A stretch of DNA of 64,000 nucleotides from SHZI01 sp031409515. Its GTDB lineage: Bacteria; Pseudomonadota; Gammaproteobacteria; Steroidobacterales; GCA-2729495. The translations under genes were made by a program, and so were the position numbers. Each line of letters starts with the position of its first letter. Position 1 is the stretch's first letter. Positions 1 to 8,268 of the stretch are shown here, piece after piece. The stretch lies in contig JANNXJ010000001.1 of the NCBI GenBank assembly GCA_031409515.1, forward strand, positions 62,001 through 126,000, written 5' to 3'. Under the pieces are notes generated by a model. The model did not search any database. It was not told the DNA's origin and was given only the letters and a program-made list of their open reading frames with translations.

Positions 1-66
1 GGAATAATTGTATTTTTCGGAATCCGTGTCAGGGACAGCCAGTAACCGGGTGTCTTTTCGGGCGGG

Positions 67-561
67 CTATTGCCTGGGGCGATGCCGCTGGTAGATTTTC
101 TTCACGGTGCCTTCGTCGATCATAGTGCCGGCCTGCTTCAGCGCCATTGAAACACCTGCAGCCCGCTCCTCAATCGTCGCGTCGCCCTGCTGTTCGGCTA
201 ACTCCATGAGGCGGTAGATCGCTCGGTGCCGAGCACGCGTGCTCGAATCGGACGGAGAAACGAGTCCAAGGGCCTGGGGGAGGGCTCCCTTTCGATTTGA
301 TGGTAGCTGCATGTCGACGGCTAACACCCGCTCGATTACCTTGACCACTTTCTCTTCATTCCGATAATCCTGATTGCCGGCGAAGTGATTTGCTACGAAG
401 GTTTCGAGAGCCGACCGCGCCTCACCCTCGTTCCAGCCATCGCCGCCATCAGGCGCCTCGCCCAGGCCGCCACGTTCCTCATCAAGAATGGTTGGTGTTG
501 CCGCAGCTAGCTGGGAGGCGATGGTCTCTGACATGTCGATAGGCTTCTGTTTTCGATTCAT
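67..561 (-). CDS. Hypothetical protein downstream of integrase
   Basis: This is a 164-residue soluble protein with no signal peptide, membrane segment or domain that I recognise. The N-terminal 50 residues are acidic and Gly/Asp/Glu-rich, and the C-terminus is basic (ends KKIYQRHRPRQ). Its ATG overlaps the integrase stop codon in an ATGA arrangement at 558-561, so the two genes are translationally coupled on the minus strand. That position suggests an accessory protein of the mobile element, for example a directionality or DNA-binding factor, but no helix-turn-helix is obvious and the function is unassigned. Confidence 0.7.
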   Translation of the reverse strand: MNRKQKPIDMSETIASQLAAATPTILDEERGGLGEAPDGGDGWNEGEARSALETFVANHFAGNQDYRNEEKVVKVIERVLAVDMQLPSNRKGALPQALGLVSPSDSSTRARHRAIYRLMELAEQQGDATIEERAAGVSMALKQAGTMIDEGTVKKIYQRHRPRQ

Positions 562-1847
562 GCTCGGAAAGCCTTTAGCGGCACAACTTTCGGAGACGAG
601 ATTTCAGACCTGAGAATGAATCCCTCCAGTTTGGTAAGCGCGTCGAGCTTCATGGCCTCGTCAACCTGCACATAGCCGCCGGTTACGTCATTCGCACCGG
701 GCAGGTGATTGAGTACGGCCTTGATCGTGTAAACGGGGACCGCGAGCCGCTCCAGCGAACTTGCCGTCAGCCGTCGCAGATCGTGGGGGGAGAACGCCAG
801 TCCGGTCGCCGTTTTTACCCGCGCCAGGGCGTGGCGTAGGTTCCTTGTCGGGGCGCCGTCGAAAGGGGAGGAGAACACCAGTGCCTTGCCCTGAGCTTGG
901 CGGATGCGCAGTTCCAGCAGCTTGCGGAGATAGGGCGTAAGGGGCAGGCGGTGGTCCCGGCGGTTCTTGGTGTCAGGAAATGTGACAGTCCCGCCATCGA
1001 GGTCTACGTCCTGAATCCGGAGTTGTAGGGCCTCGCCACGACGGCACCCGGTCAACGCCAGAAACAGTAGGAGGTCGCGGAAGACCTCGCCATGTCGCAG
1101 TCGGGGAATCTCCTTGCCCTTGCCGGGGGGACGGTCGGGGGTCTCGGCCAGCGCCAGCACGGCGGGCACCCACGTTTTCAGATCGTCCGGTGACAACACC
1201 GAAGTCCTGGCCTCGACACCGTGCCACTTGCTGGCCTCCGACAGCACCCGCACTGGGTTGTCCATCATCACCGGGCGACCCTCGGAATCGCGATAGGCCG
1301 CCATCGCGTAGTTCAAGACGGCCCGCAGATACCGGAACGCGACATTGGTCCGGGCCACGGAGACCTGTACCCGAAGCTGGTAGCGCCTCTGCACCATATC
1401 GCGGGTAATGCTGGCGATCGGCCGCTTCTTCCAGTCCTCGAACGATTCGTCCAGGGCACTGAGCATGTCGCTACGGGTACGTGGCTTCAGGGACTTGCCG
1501 TCCTTCTTGCGCCGCCGCGTCTCGGTGTACTCGGTGAAAGCCCGTTCCAGGGTGATGCTGGCGACCTTCGCCCGGCTCCTGTCGGCAACCGGATCGCCGT
1601 CATTTGCCACCTGGCCGATCAGCTTGGTGGCCGTCTTCCGGGCAACCTCAGGGGTAACGCCGGGGAACTTGCCAATGGTGAGTCGGTGGGACCGGCCTCT
1701 AATCCGGGTTTGCAGAACCCAGGACTTCGCACCACCTGCTGTAACGCGAAGTCCGAACCCCTTTAGCTCCGGGTCCCATATGAGAAGATAGCCGCTCTGA
1801 GGGGCACTCAGGCGCTCTACTGCGGTCTTGGTGAGGTTGCCGGCCAT
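558..1847 (-). CDS. Tyrosine-type integrase (DUF4102 / P4-like)
   Basis: This 429-residue site-specific recombinase would catalyse integration and excision of a genomic island. An N-terminal DUF4102-type arm-binding domain spans about residues 1-85, a core-binding domain about 95-200, and the catalytic domain about 215-410. Visible catalytic residues are Arg269 in TGCRRGE, the H355-x-x-R358 motif in PHDLRR, His381 and the nucleophile Tyr392 in GGYVQ, so the enzyme looks intact. Length is normal for P4-family integrases. The start lies about 170 bases from a displaced tRNA-Lys 3' fragment, and the gene reads away from it. The family commonly uses tRNA 3' ends as target sites, which agrees with that neighbour. 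Confidence 0.95.
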   Translation of the reverse strand: MAGNLTKTAVERLSAPQSGYLLIWDPELKGFGLRVTAGGAKSWVLQTRIRGRSHRLTIGKFPGVTPEVARKTATKLIGQVANDGDPVADRSRAKVASITLERAFTEYTETRRRKKDGKSLKPRTRSDMLSALDESFEDWKKRPIASITRDMVQRRYQLRVQVSVARTNVAFRYLRAVLNYAMAAYRDSEGRPVMMDNPVRVLSEASKWHGVEARTSVLSPDDLKTWVPAVLALAETPDRPPGKGKEIPRLRHGEVFRDLLLFLALTGCRRGEALQLRIQDVDLDGGTVTFPDTKNRRDHRLPLTPYLRKLLELRIRQAQGKALVFSSPFDGAPTRNLRHALARVKTATGLAFSPHDLRRLTASSLERLAVPVYTIKAVLNHLPGANDVTGGYVQVDEAMKLDALTKLEGFILRSEISSPKVVPLKAFRA

Positions 1848-1872
1848 CTACCCTCCGGAGGCCCGTAGGCCG

Positions 1873-1988
1873 TGTAAGCGCTATGTAAGCAGTCGGCTTC
1901 AACCGACTTCCGACGACACCCGGATTAAGGTAGTCTCTGAAACCTATACTGTCAAAGGATTTCCGACTTGTTTAATCGAAATGTAAGC
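1873..1988. repeat. TGTAAGC direct repeats and small palindrome beside att site
   Basis: The heptamer TGTAAGC occurs at 1873-1879, 1884-1890 and 1982-1988, between the integrase start and the tRNA fragment. A perfect 6-bp inverted repeat, AGTCGG/CCGACT, lies at 1891-1908. Repeated short motifs next to an attachment core are what arm-type integrase sites look like. Assigning them that role is inference; the motifs are short and three copies could be chance. Confidence 0.3.
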
Positions 1989-2018
1989 GAGAGAGAACCA
2001 GTGCTAGGGCCTGGAAAT

Positions 2019-2067
2019 CGGACTTTTAATCCGTTGGTCGATGGTTCAAATCCATCACGGCCCACCA
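2019..2067 (+). other. att site: displaced 3' fragment of tRNA-Lys (UUU)
   Basis: The sequence contains the anticodon stem-loop with CTTTTAA, a variable region, a T-arm (GGTTCAAATCC) and the acceptor 3' strand ending CCA. The 5' half is missing: the upstream bases cannot pair with the ACGGCCC acceptor strand and there is no D-arm. This is the signature of integration into a tRNA 3' end, where the original 3' end is displaced to the far side of the element. The island therefore lies to the left of about 2019, and an intact tRNA-Lys gene should mark its other end outside this window. Confidence 0.8.
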
Positions 2068-2068
2068 T

Positions 2069-4693
2069 ATGACAGGTCAGCAATTCTCCCTTCACGTCCA
2101 GCCCCGTCTTCCGGAGCGCATTGCCCGGTTGAACGACCTGGCGGCCAATCTCTGGTTCAGCTGGCATCGTCCCACGCGCCACCTCTTCGAGCTCCTCGAC
2201 CGGGAGCTCTGGTGGCGGACGGGCCGGAATCCTCGGGTGTTTCTCCGCTGCGTCGACCAGTCGGTGCTGGAGATCGCCGCCAGTAATGACACCTTTGTGG
2301 CCGCCTACCGGCGGGCGCTGGCGGAGTACGACTCCTACCTGGAGCAGCGCACCGCGGGCTACAAGCCGGCGGGCCTTGCGGCAGATGACCTCGTTGCCTA
2401 CTTCTGCGCGGAGTTCGGTTACCACGAGAGCTTTCCCATCTATTCCGGTGGCCTCGGCATCCTGGCCGGCGATCACTGCAAGACGGCCAGCGACATGGGT
2501 TTGCCCTTCGTCGCTGTGGGTCTCCTCTACCGCCAGGGCTACTTCAACCAGCGCATCAATGAGCACGGCCAGCAGATCGCGGAGTACAGCTACATCCAGG
2601 CGGAGGATGCGCCGGTCCGGCCTGCTCTGGACCCGGCAGGCAACGAGGTTGTGGTGAACTGTGATCTGGCGGGGCGGCAGGTCGCCGTCAAGGCGTGGCA
2701 GGCCGACGTCGGCCGCATCCCCGTGCTGCTGCTGGATACGGACCTGCCCCAGAACGATCCCGCCGACCGGCAGATCACCCGGCAGTTGTACGGGGGTGAC
2801 GACCAGACTCGATTACAGCAGGAAATCATTCTAGGCATTGCGGGCGTCCGGGCACTCCGGGCTGCCGGTATCGTCCCGCGGGTCTGGCATATCAATGAGG
2901 GGCACGCGGCCTTCCAGATTGTCGAGCGCATCCGGGAGCTGGTAACCGGCGGCCTGAACTTTGACGCTGCCGTGGAGGCCGTTGCCGCTTGCACGGTCTT
3001 CACCACCCACACGCCAGTCTCTGCGGGCCACGACGTGTTTGACCGGGATGTTGTTGCCAGTTACTTCCGTAACCTGATCGGTGAGCTGGGAATCGGGGAG
3101 CAGGGCTTCCTGAATCTGGGCGCTGATGGCGGTGGACACTCCGGATTCAACATGACCCGGCTGGCCCTGACCGGTGCACGCAACGTCAACGGCGTCAGTC
3201 GAATCCATCGCCACGCGACAGCCGCGATCTGCTCGTCGAACTGGCCGGAGGTCGGGGCGGCCGAGAATCCCATCGGTTTTGTCACTAACGGCGTGCACGT
3301 TCCGACGTTCATGCAATCGGAATGGGCTGATCTGCTCGAGCAAAGCATTGGCCCGTCCTGGCGCTATCAGCTCATGGATCGGGACCTGATGCGGCAGATC
3401 CAGGAGATTCCCGATGGCCGCTTCTGGTACGTGGGACAGCAAGTCAAGGCGGCCATGCTCACCGGCCTCCGCGACCGGTTGCGCCGGCAGCACGCGCGGA
3501 ACCAGCTCTCCGAAGCCCACGCCCACCGCTTGCTCAAGTATCTGGATCCCGATCGACCGGATGTGCTGACCGTCGGTTTCGGCCGGCGCTTCGCCACCTA
3601 CAAGCGGGCCACGCTGTTACTGCAGGACCTCGGCTGGCTGAAAGACATCATCGACAAGGATGAGCGGCCGGTGGTGTTCATTTTTGCCGGCAAGGCCCAC
3701 CCGGCGGACCGTCCGGCGCAGCTCCTGATGCAGGAGTTGCACCGGGTCAGCTGCCTGCCCGAGTTCTCGGGAAAACTGCTGCTGGTCGAGGGCTACGACA
3801 TGGGCCTGGGTCGTCTGCTCACATCTGGTGTGGACGTGTGGCTGAACACTCCGGTCCACCCTATGGAAGCCAGTGGCACCTCCGGCATGAAGGCCGCCAT
3901 CAATGGCACCGTTAACTGCAGCGTGCTTGACGGCTGGTGGGCTGAAGCCTACGACGGCGAAAACGGCTGGGCTATTCCACCGTCTACCCAGATCAACGAC
4001 CCGGCCGAGCGGGACCGCCACGATTCGCGGACTCTCTATGAGATTCTGCAGGACGAGATCATTCCTCTCTATTACGCGAGGGATGAACGCCTCGGCTACT
4101 CCCCGGGCTGGGTTCGCAAGTGCAAGCGCTCGATGTCTACCATCCTTCCCCACTTCAACATGAACCGGACCGTGCACGATTACTCGGTCCTGTTCTACGG
4201 TCCAGCGGCGCGACGCGGCCGGGAGCTGGCCATGGATGGCTATGCGGCGGCCCGAAGTCTCGCTGTCTGGAAGCAGAAGGTGCGGGCGGCCTGGGCCGGT
4301 GTTGCTCTGCGTCTGGCCAGTTCCGTGGCCAACCGGATTGACTTCAACAGCAGTGTCAGCGTCGAAGTCGACGTCACACTGAACGGGCTTAGCGCCGCTG
4401 ATATTCGTCTTGAGTGCATCGTGTCCCGGGAAATCTGTTCCGATCTCACAGTACCTGTTCGACAGTTTGCGGATCGGGGCATGGCTGAACCCGGCCTGCG
4501 CCTGGTCGGTGAGGACCACGTCTATGTGCAGGACTTTGCTGCCGTCGGCCGGGCTGATGCGGAGGGCGTGCAGCGCTATCGAGTGGAACTGCGGCCCCCC
4601 TGGTGCGGAGCCCTGCATTTCCAGGTCCGGGGTGCTCCGTCGCATCCGCAGCTGTCCCACCCCTACGAACTGGGCCTGATGCGCTGGATCTGA
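2069..4693 (+). CDS. glgP: Alpha-glucan phosphorylase (GT35)
   Basis: Glycogen phosphorylase releases glucose-1-phosphate from alpha-1,4-glucan chains using PLP and phosphate. At 874 residues it belongs to the type with a DUF3417-like N-terminal region (residues 1-110, with LAANLWFSW) rather than the shorter MalP/GlgP type. The PLP lysine is Lys608 in GTSGMKAAINGT. The only sensible ATG (2069) begins two bases after the CCA of the tRNA fragment and has no convincing Shine-Dalgarno sequence, so translation initiation is unusual. It is convergent with glgB, only 11 bases apart. With glgB, glgC, malQ and glgA it forms a complete synthesis and breakdown set, although no glgX debranching gene is visible here. 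Confidence 0.96.
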   Translation: MTGQQFSLHVQPRLPERIARLNDLAANLWFSWHRPTRHLFELLDRELWWRTGRNPRVFLRCVDQSVLEIAASNDTFVAAYRRALAEYDSYLEQRTAGYKPAGLAADDLVAYFCAEFGYHESFPIYSGGLGILAGDHCKTASDMGLPFVAVGLLYRQGYFNQRINEHGQQIAEYSYIQAEDAPVRPALDPAGNEVVVNCDLAGRQVAVKAWQADVGRIPVLLLDTDLPQNDPADRQITRQLYGGDDQTRLQQEIILGIAGVRALRAAGIVPRVWHINEGHAAFQIVERIRELVTGGLNFDAAVEAVAACTVFTTHTPVSAGHDVFDRDVVASYFRNLIGELGIGEQGFLNLGADGGGHSGFNMTRLALTGARNVNGVSRIHRHATAAICSSNWPEVGAAENPIGFVTNGVHVPTFMQSEWADLLEQSIGPSWRYQLMDRDLMRQIQEIPDGRFWYVGQQVKAAMLTGLRDRLRRQHARNQLSEAHAHRLLKYLDPDRPDVLTVGFGRRFATYKRATLLLQDLGWLKDIIDKDERPVVFIFAGKAHPADRPAQLLMQELHRVSCLPEFSGKLLLVEGYDMGLGRLLTSGVDVWLNTPVHPMEASGTSGMKAAINGTVNCSVLDGWWAEAYDGENGWAIPPSTQINDPAERDRHDSRTLYEILQDEIIPLYYARDERLGYSPGWVRKCKRSMSTILPHFNMNRTVHDYSVLFYGPAARRGRELAMDGYAAARSLAVWKQKVRAAWAGVALRLASSVANRIDFNSSVSVEVDVTLNGLSAADIRLECIVSREICSDLTVPVRQFADRGMAEPGLRLVGEDHVYVQDFAAVGRADAEGVQRYRVELRPPWCGALHFQVRGAPSHPQLSHPYELGLMRWI

Positions 4694-4704
4694 ATGCGCT
4701 GTGC

Positions 4705-6876
4705 CTAGGCAGCAGGTGCCAGTACCACTCCCGCCAGGGGTGGCAGCGTGACCACGATGGACCAGGGCTGCCCCATGGCGGGCACCGCCTCTGACTCGTG
4801 CAGGCCAGGGTTGCCCAGATCGCTGCCACTGTAGAACCGTGAGTCGGAATTGAGTACTTCCCGCCAGAGTCCCGCCTGGGGAACGCCCAGGCGGTATCCG
4901 GGCCGCGGCACCGGCGTGAAGTTGAGCGCCACGACAACGGCCGCATCGTCTGCCCGCCGCACGAAGCTCAGGGTTGAGTTCTCCGCATCGTCCCAGCGCA
5001 GCCAGTGGAAGCCACGGCCGTCGAAGTCCATCTGGTGCAGGGCAGGGGTCGCAGCGTAGAGGCTGTTGAGATCGCATACCAGCCGGTGCACCCCTCCGTG
5101 GCGGCGATCAGCAAGCAGGTGCCAGGGCAGCGACTCCCGATGATTCCACTCCCAGGGCTGGGCCAGTTCACCGCCCATGAACAGCAACTTGCGTCCCGGA
5201 TACGTCCACTGGAAAACATAGGCAAGGCGCAGGTTGGCGTACCGCTGCCAGTCATCGCCCGGCATCTTCCCGAGCAGTGAGCCCTTGAGGTGTACCACTT
5301 CATCATGGGACAAGGGCAGCAGGAAGTTCTCGCTGAAGGAATACACAGTGCCAAAGGTCATGAGATCTTGGTGGTGCTTGCGATGGACGGGGTCCATTTG
5401 CAGGTACTTGAGGGTGTCATGCATCCAGCCCATGTTCCACTTCATGCTGAAGCCCAGCCCTCCGGTATCAACGGGGCGGCTCACCCCGGGCCAGGCGGTG
5501 GATTCCTCCGCGATCGTGACCGTGCCGGGAAAGTCCCGGTGGGTCATGGTGTTCAGTTCCCTCAGGAAAAGCACAGCCTCCAGGTTCTCGTTGCCCCCGT
5601 GCACGTTGGGGTACCACTGGCCTGGTTTCCGGGAGTAGTCCAGGTAGAGCATGGAGGCGACGGCATCCACCCGCAGGCCGTCGACATGAAATTCATCCAG
5701 CCAGAAGCGCGCACTCGAGAGCAGAAAGCTGCGAACTTCCTGCCGGTCGAAATTGAAGATGAGCGTACCCCAGTCCGGATGGCTGCCCTTTTGCGGGTCC
5801 CCGTACTCGAAGAGCGGCGAGCCGTCGAAGTTGGCAAGGCCGTGGCTGTCCCGGGGAAAGTGGCCGGGCACCCAGTCCAGGATCACACCAAGCCCGCCGC
5901 GATGACACACATCGATGAGGTAGCGCAGGTCATCCGGGCTGCCGTAGCGGCTGGTGGGGGCAAAGTAACCCACGGGCTGATAACCCCAGGACTCATCCAG
6001 GGGAAACTCGGTAAGAGGCAGGAATTCGACGTGGGTAAAGCCCAGGGCCTTGACGTAGGGAACGAGGGCATCGGCAGCTTCCCGGTAGGTGAGGGAGCGG
6101 CCGTCCGGGTGGCGACGCCAGGACCCGAAGTGCACCTCGTAGATCGACATTGGCGCCCGCAACCAGTCCCGGCCGCGCCGCTCCTGCAGCCACGCCTCGT
6201 CCTGCCACGGGAAAGGGCCGGCCGGGCGGAACCTGGAGGCGGTGGCAGGCCTGAGCTCGAACTCCCGGGCGAAGGGGTCGGTCTTCAGGTTCAGGTCTCC
6301 GGAATGGCGGTTGCGGATCTCGTACTTGTAGAGCCCCTCCGTCAGGCCGGGTATGAACAGCTCCCAGACGCCGGACTGCCCCCGGACGCGCATCGGGTGG
6401 CTGCGCCCGTCCCAGCGATTAAAGTCTCCGACCACACTGACCCGACCGGCGTTGGGGGCCCAGACGGCGAAACGCATGCCGATGATGCCGTCCGCCTCCC
6501 AGGCATGGGCGCCCAGAAACTGGTAGGCGGCGTTGTGGTGGCCGCCGTTGAAGGCGCCGATCTGCCCTTCCTCCAGCTGGGGGCCGAAGCAGTACGGATC
6601 AAAGGCCTGGCTGACCTGGCCGCTGCCAGCCAACGCCCGCAACTGGTAGTGGACCGGGACCGAAAGTTCAGGGCCCTGCCACTCAAAGAGGTCGGTCTGA
6701 CCGACCCGGGACATGGCCGCTTTGGCCTCCACGATCTCCACACTGGCCGTATCGGGAAGGAGCGCCCGGACAACGACCCGACCACCCGTCAACGGGTGGC
6801 GACCCAACCAGCGGAACGGGTCGTGATAGCGGGCTTCCAGCAGGGAATTGAGTTCCGGCGGCAGCAAAGGCGGCAT
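4705..6876 (-). CDS. glgB: 1,4-alpha-glucan branching enzyme (GH13)
   Basis: GlgB cuts alpha-1,4 chains and re-attaches them as alpha-1,6 branches in cytoplasmic glycogen. The 723-residue protein has the usual order: an N-terminal beta-sandwich region (residues 1-105), a CBM48 domain (about 115-205), the GH13 barrel (about 240-600) and a C-terminal all-beta domain. Catalytic residues are visible as Asp404 (GLRVDAV), Glu457 (TIAEEST) and Asp525 (LSHDEV). The start is preceded by GGGAG. It is divergent from glgC, with a 65-base gap that must hold both promoters. Confidence 0.97.
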   Translation of the reverse strand: MPPLLPPELNSLLEARYHDPFRWLGRHPLTGGRVVVRALLPDTASVEIVEAKAAMSRVGQTDLFEWQGPELSVPVHYQLRALAGSGQVSQAFDPYCFGPQLEEGQIGAFNGGHHNAAYQFLGAHAWEADGIIGMRFAVWAPNAGRVSVVGDFNRWDGRSHPMRVRGQSGVWELFIPGLTEGLYKYEIRNRHSGDLNLKTDPFAREFELRPATASRFRPAGPFPWQDEAWLQERRGRDWLRAPMSIYEVHFGSWRRHPDGRSLTYREAADALVPYVKALGFTHVEFLPLTEFPLDESWGYQPVGYFAPTSRYGSPDDLRYLIDVCHRGGLGVILDWVPGHFPRDSHGLANFDGSPLFEYGDPQKGSHPDWGTLIFNFDRQEVRSFLLSSARFWLDEFHVDGLRVDAVASMLYLDYSRKPGQWYPNVHGGNENLEAVLFLRELNTMTHRDFPGTVTIAEESTAWPGVSRPVDTGGLGFSMKWNMGWMHDTLKYLQMDPVHRKHHQDLMTFGTVYSFSENFLLPLSHDEVVHLKGSLLGKMPGDDWQRYANLRLAYVFQWTYPGRKLLFMGGELAQPWEWNHRESLPWHLLADRRHGGVHRLVCDLNSLYAATPALHQMDFDGRGFHWLRWDDAENSTLSFVRRADDAAVVVALNFTPVPRPGYRLGVPQAGLWREVLNSDSRFYSGSDLGNPGLHESEAVPAMGQPWSIVVTLPPLAGVVLAPAA

Positions 6877-6941
6877 GGCTCCCTTAGGACCGATGGTGTT
6901 ACATTCCTCAGCAGTGTGACAGATCAGGCGCGGACACTGCG

Positions 6942-8252
6942 GTGAGCATCTTCTATCCGGGCAGCAGCGCCAAACCCGCCCGTTCCGGCCGGTTCGTCAG
7001 CCAGCTGACGAAGAGCACCATGGCCCTGATTATGGCGGGAGGGCGGGGCGAGCGGCTGCGTCAGCTAACTCTGCACCGCGCCAAGCCTGCCACGCCCTTC
7101 GGCGGCAAGTATCGGATTATCGATTTCAGCCTCTCGAACTGTGTCAATTCCGGGATCCGTCAGATTCTGGTGCTTACCCAGTACAAATCCCACTCCCTTA
7201 TCCAGCATGTTCAGCGTGGCTGGGGTTACTTGCGCGGCGAGCTGGGTGAGTTTGTCCAGCTTGTGCCTCCCCAGCAAAAGTTGGGTGAGTTCTGGTACCG
7301 GGGCACAGCTGACTCCGTCTTTCAGAACCTGGACATCATCGACGCCCACGCCCCTGAGCTCGTGCTGGTCCTGGCGGGCGACCACGTCTACAAGATGGAC
7401 TACGGCCCCATGATCGCCTTTCACGTGGAGCGGCAGGCGGACATCACGATCGGCATGGTCCAGGTACCCCTCGCGACGGCGCACGAGTTTGGTATTGCGA
7501 CGGTGGATGCCGACCACCGGATCACCCGTTTCAGCGAGAAGCCCCGGAATGCAGAGCCCATGCCCGGGCGCAATGACGTCGCACTGGCGTCGATGGGCAT
7601 CTACGTTTTCGGGCGGGACTATCTGCGGGAGGCGCTGACGACGAACGCCGTTGATCCCGATACGGCGCATGATTTTGGCAAGAACATCATTCCGAAGGCG
7701 ATCGGGGGTGGTGGGGTCTATGCCTATGCCTTCCAGAGCGTCGAAACCGAGGCCCAGGCCTACTGGCGTGATGTCGGCACGGTCGATGCGTTCTACAGCG
7801 CCAACATGGAGCTGATCTACGTGAGTCCGGAGCTCAATCTGTATGATTCCGAGTGGCCGATCTGGACCTATCAGGAGCAGATGCCCTGCGCCAAGTTCGT
7901 TCTCGACGAGGCTGGACGCCGGGGCATGGCCATCAACTCGATGGTGGCCGGGGGCTGCATCATTTCCGGTGCCAGTGTTCGCGAGTCCCTGCTGTTCTTC
8001 AATGTGACGGTGGACGAGCGGACGGAGATCTTCCGTTCCGTGGTTCTGCCCCATGTGGCGGTGGGGCGGGGCTGCCGGATATCCCGCGCCATCATCGATG
8101 AAGGTTGCGTAATCCCGGACGGTACGGTGATCGGTGAGGATCCGGCCACGGACCGGCAGCGCTTCCATGTGTCGGAGCAGGGCGTGGTGCTCGTGACCCA
8201 GGACATGCTCAGCGCTGCTGCCTCCCCAGCCGCTCCCGCCGTGGCTCCCTAG
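6942..8252 (+). CDS. glgC: Glucose-1-phosphate adenylyltransferase
   Basis: GlgC makes ADP-glucose from ATP and glucose-1-phosphate, the committed and usually allosterically controlled step of bacterial glycogen synthesis. The nucleotidyltransferase signature is clear (MAGGRGERLRQLT, then KPATPFGGKYRIIDF), and the C-terminal half is the left-handed beta-helix with hexapeptide-like repeats. Length is 436 residues, slightly longer than usual because of an N-terminal extension of about 25 residues from a GTG start at 6942. A later start near the MALIMAGG segment is possible. It is followed 16 bases later by malQ, so the two are probably co-transcribed. Confidence 0.96.
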   Translation: MSIFYPGSSAKPARSGRFVSQLTKSTMALIMAGGRGERLRQLTLHRAKPATPFGGKYRIIDFSLSNCVNSGIRQILVLTQYKSHSLIQHVQRGWGYLRGELGEFVQLVPPQQKLGEFWYRGTADSVFQNLDIIDAHAPELVLVLAGDHVYKMDYGPMIAFHVERQADITIGMVQVPLATAHEFGIATVDADHRITRFSEKPRNAEPMPGRNDVALASMGIYVFGRDYLREALTTNAVDPDTAHDFGKNIIPKAIGGGGVYAYAFQSVETEAQAYWRDVGTVDAFYSANMELIYVSPELNLYDSEWPIWTYQEQMPCAKFVLDEAGRRGMAINSMVAGGCIISGASVRESLLFFNVTVDERTEIFRSVVLPHVAVGRGCRISRAIIDEGCVIPDGTVIGEDPATDRQRFHVSEQGVVLVTQDMLSAAASPAAPAVAP

Positions 8253-8268
8253 CCGGATCGGGATCGGG

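Noticed and set aside
1952..2566. Minus-strand frame of 204 codons with a segment GRDGFEPSTNGLKVRF
   Set aside because: That segment is the reverse translation of tRNA T-arm and anticodon sequence, and the rest is antisense to glgP.
3617..5077. Minus-strand open frame of 486 codons
   Set aside because: Spans the ends of both glgP and glgB in the wrong frame and has no recognisable domain.
5290..6945. Plus-strand open frame of 551 codons
   Set aside because: Antisense to glgB, which has all catalytic motifs on the minus strand.
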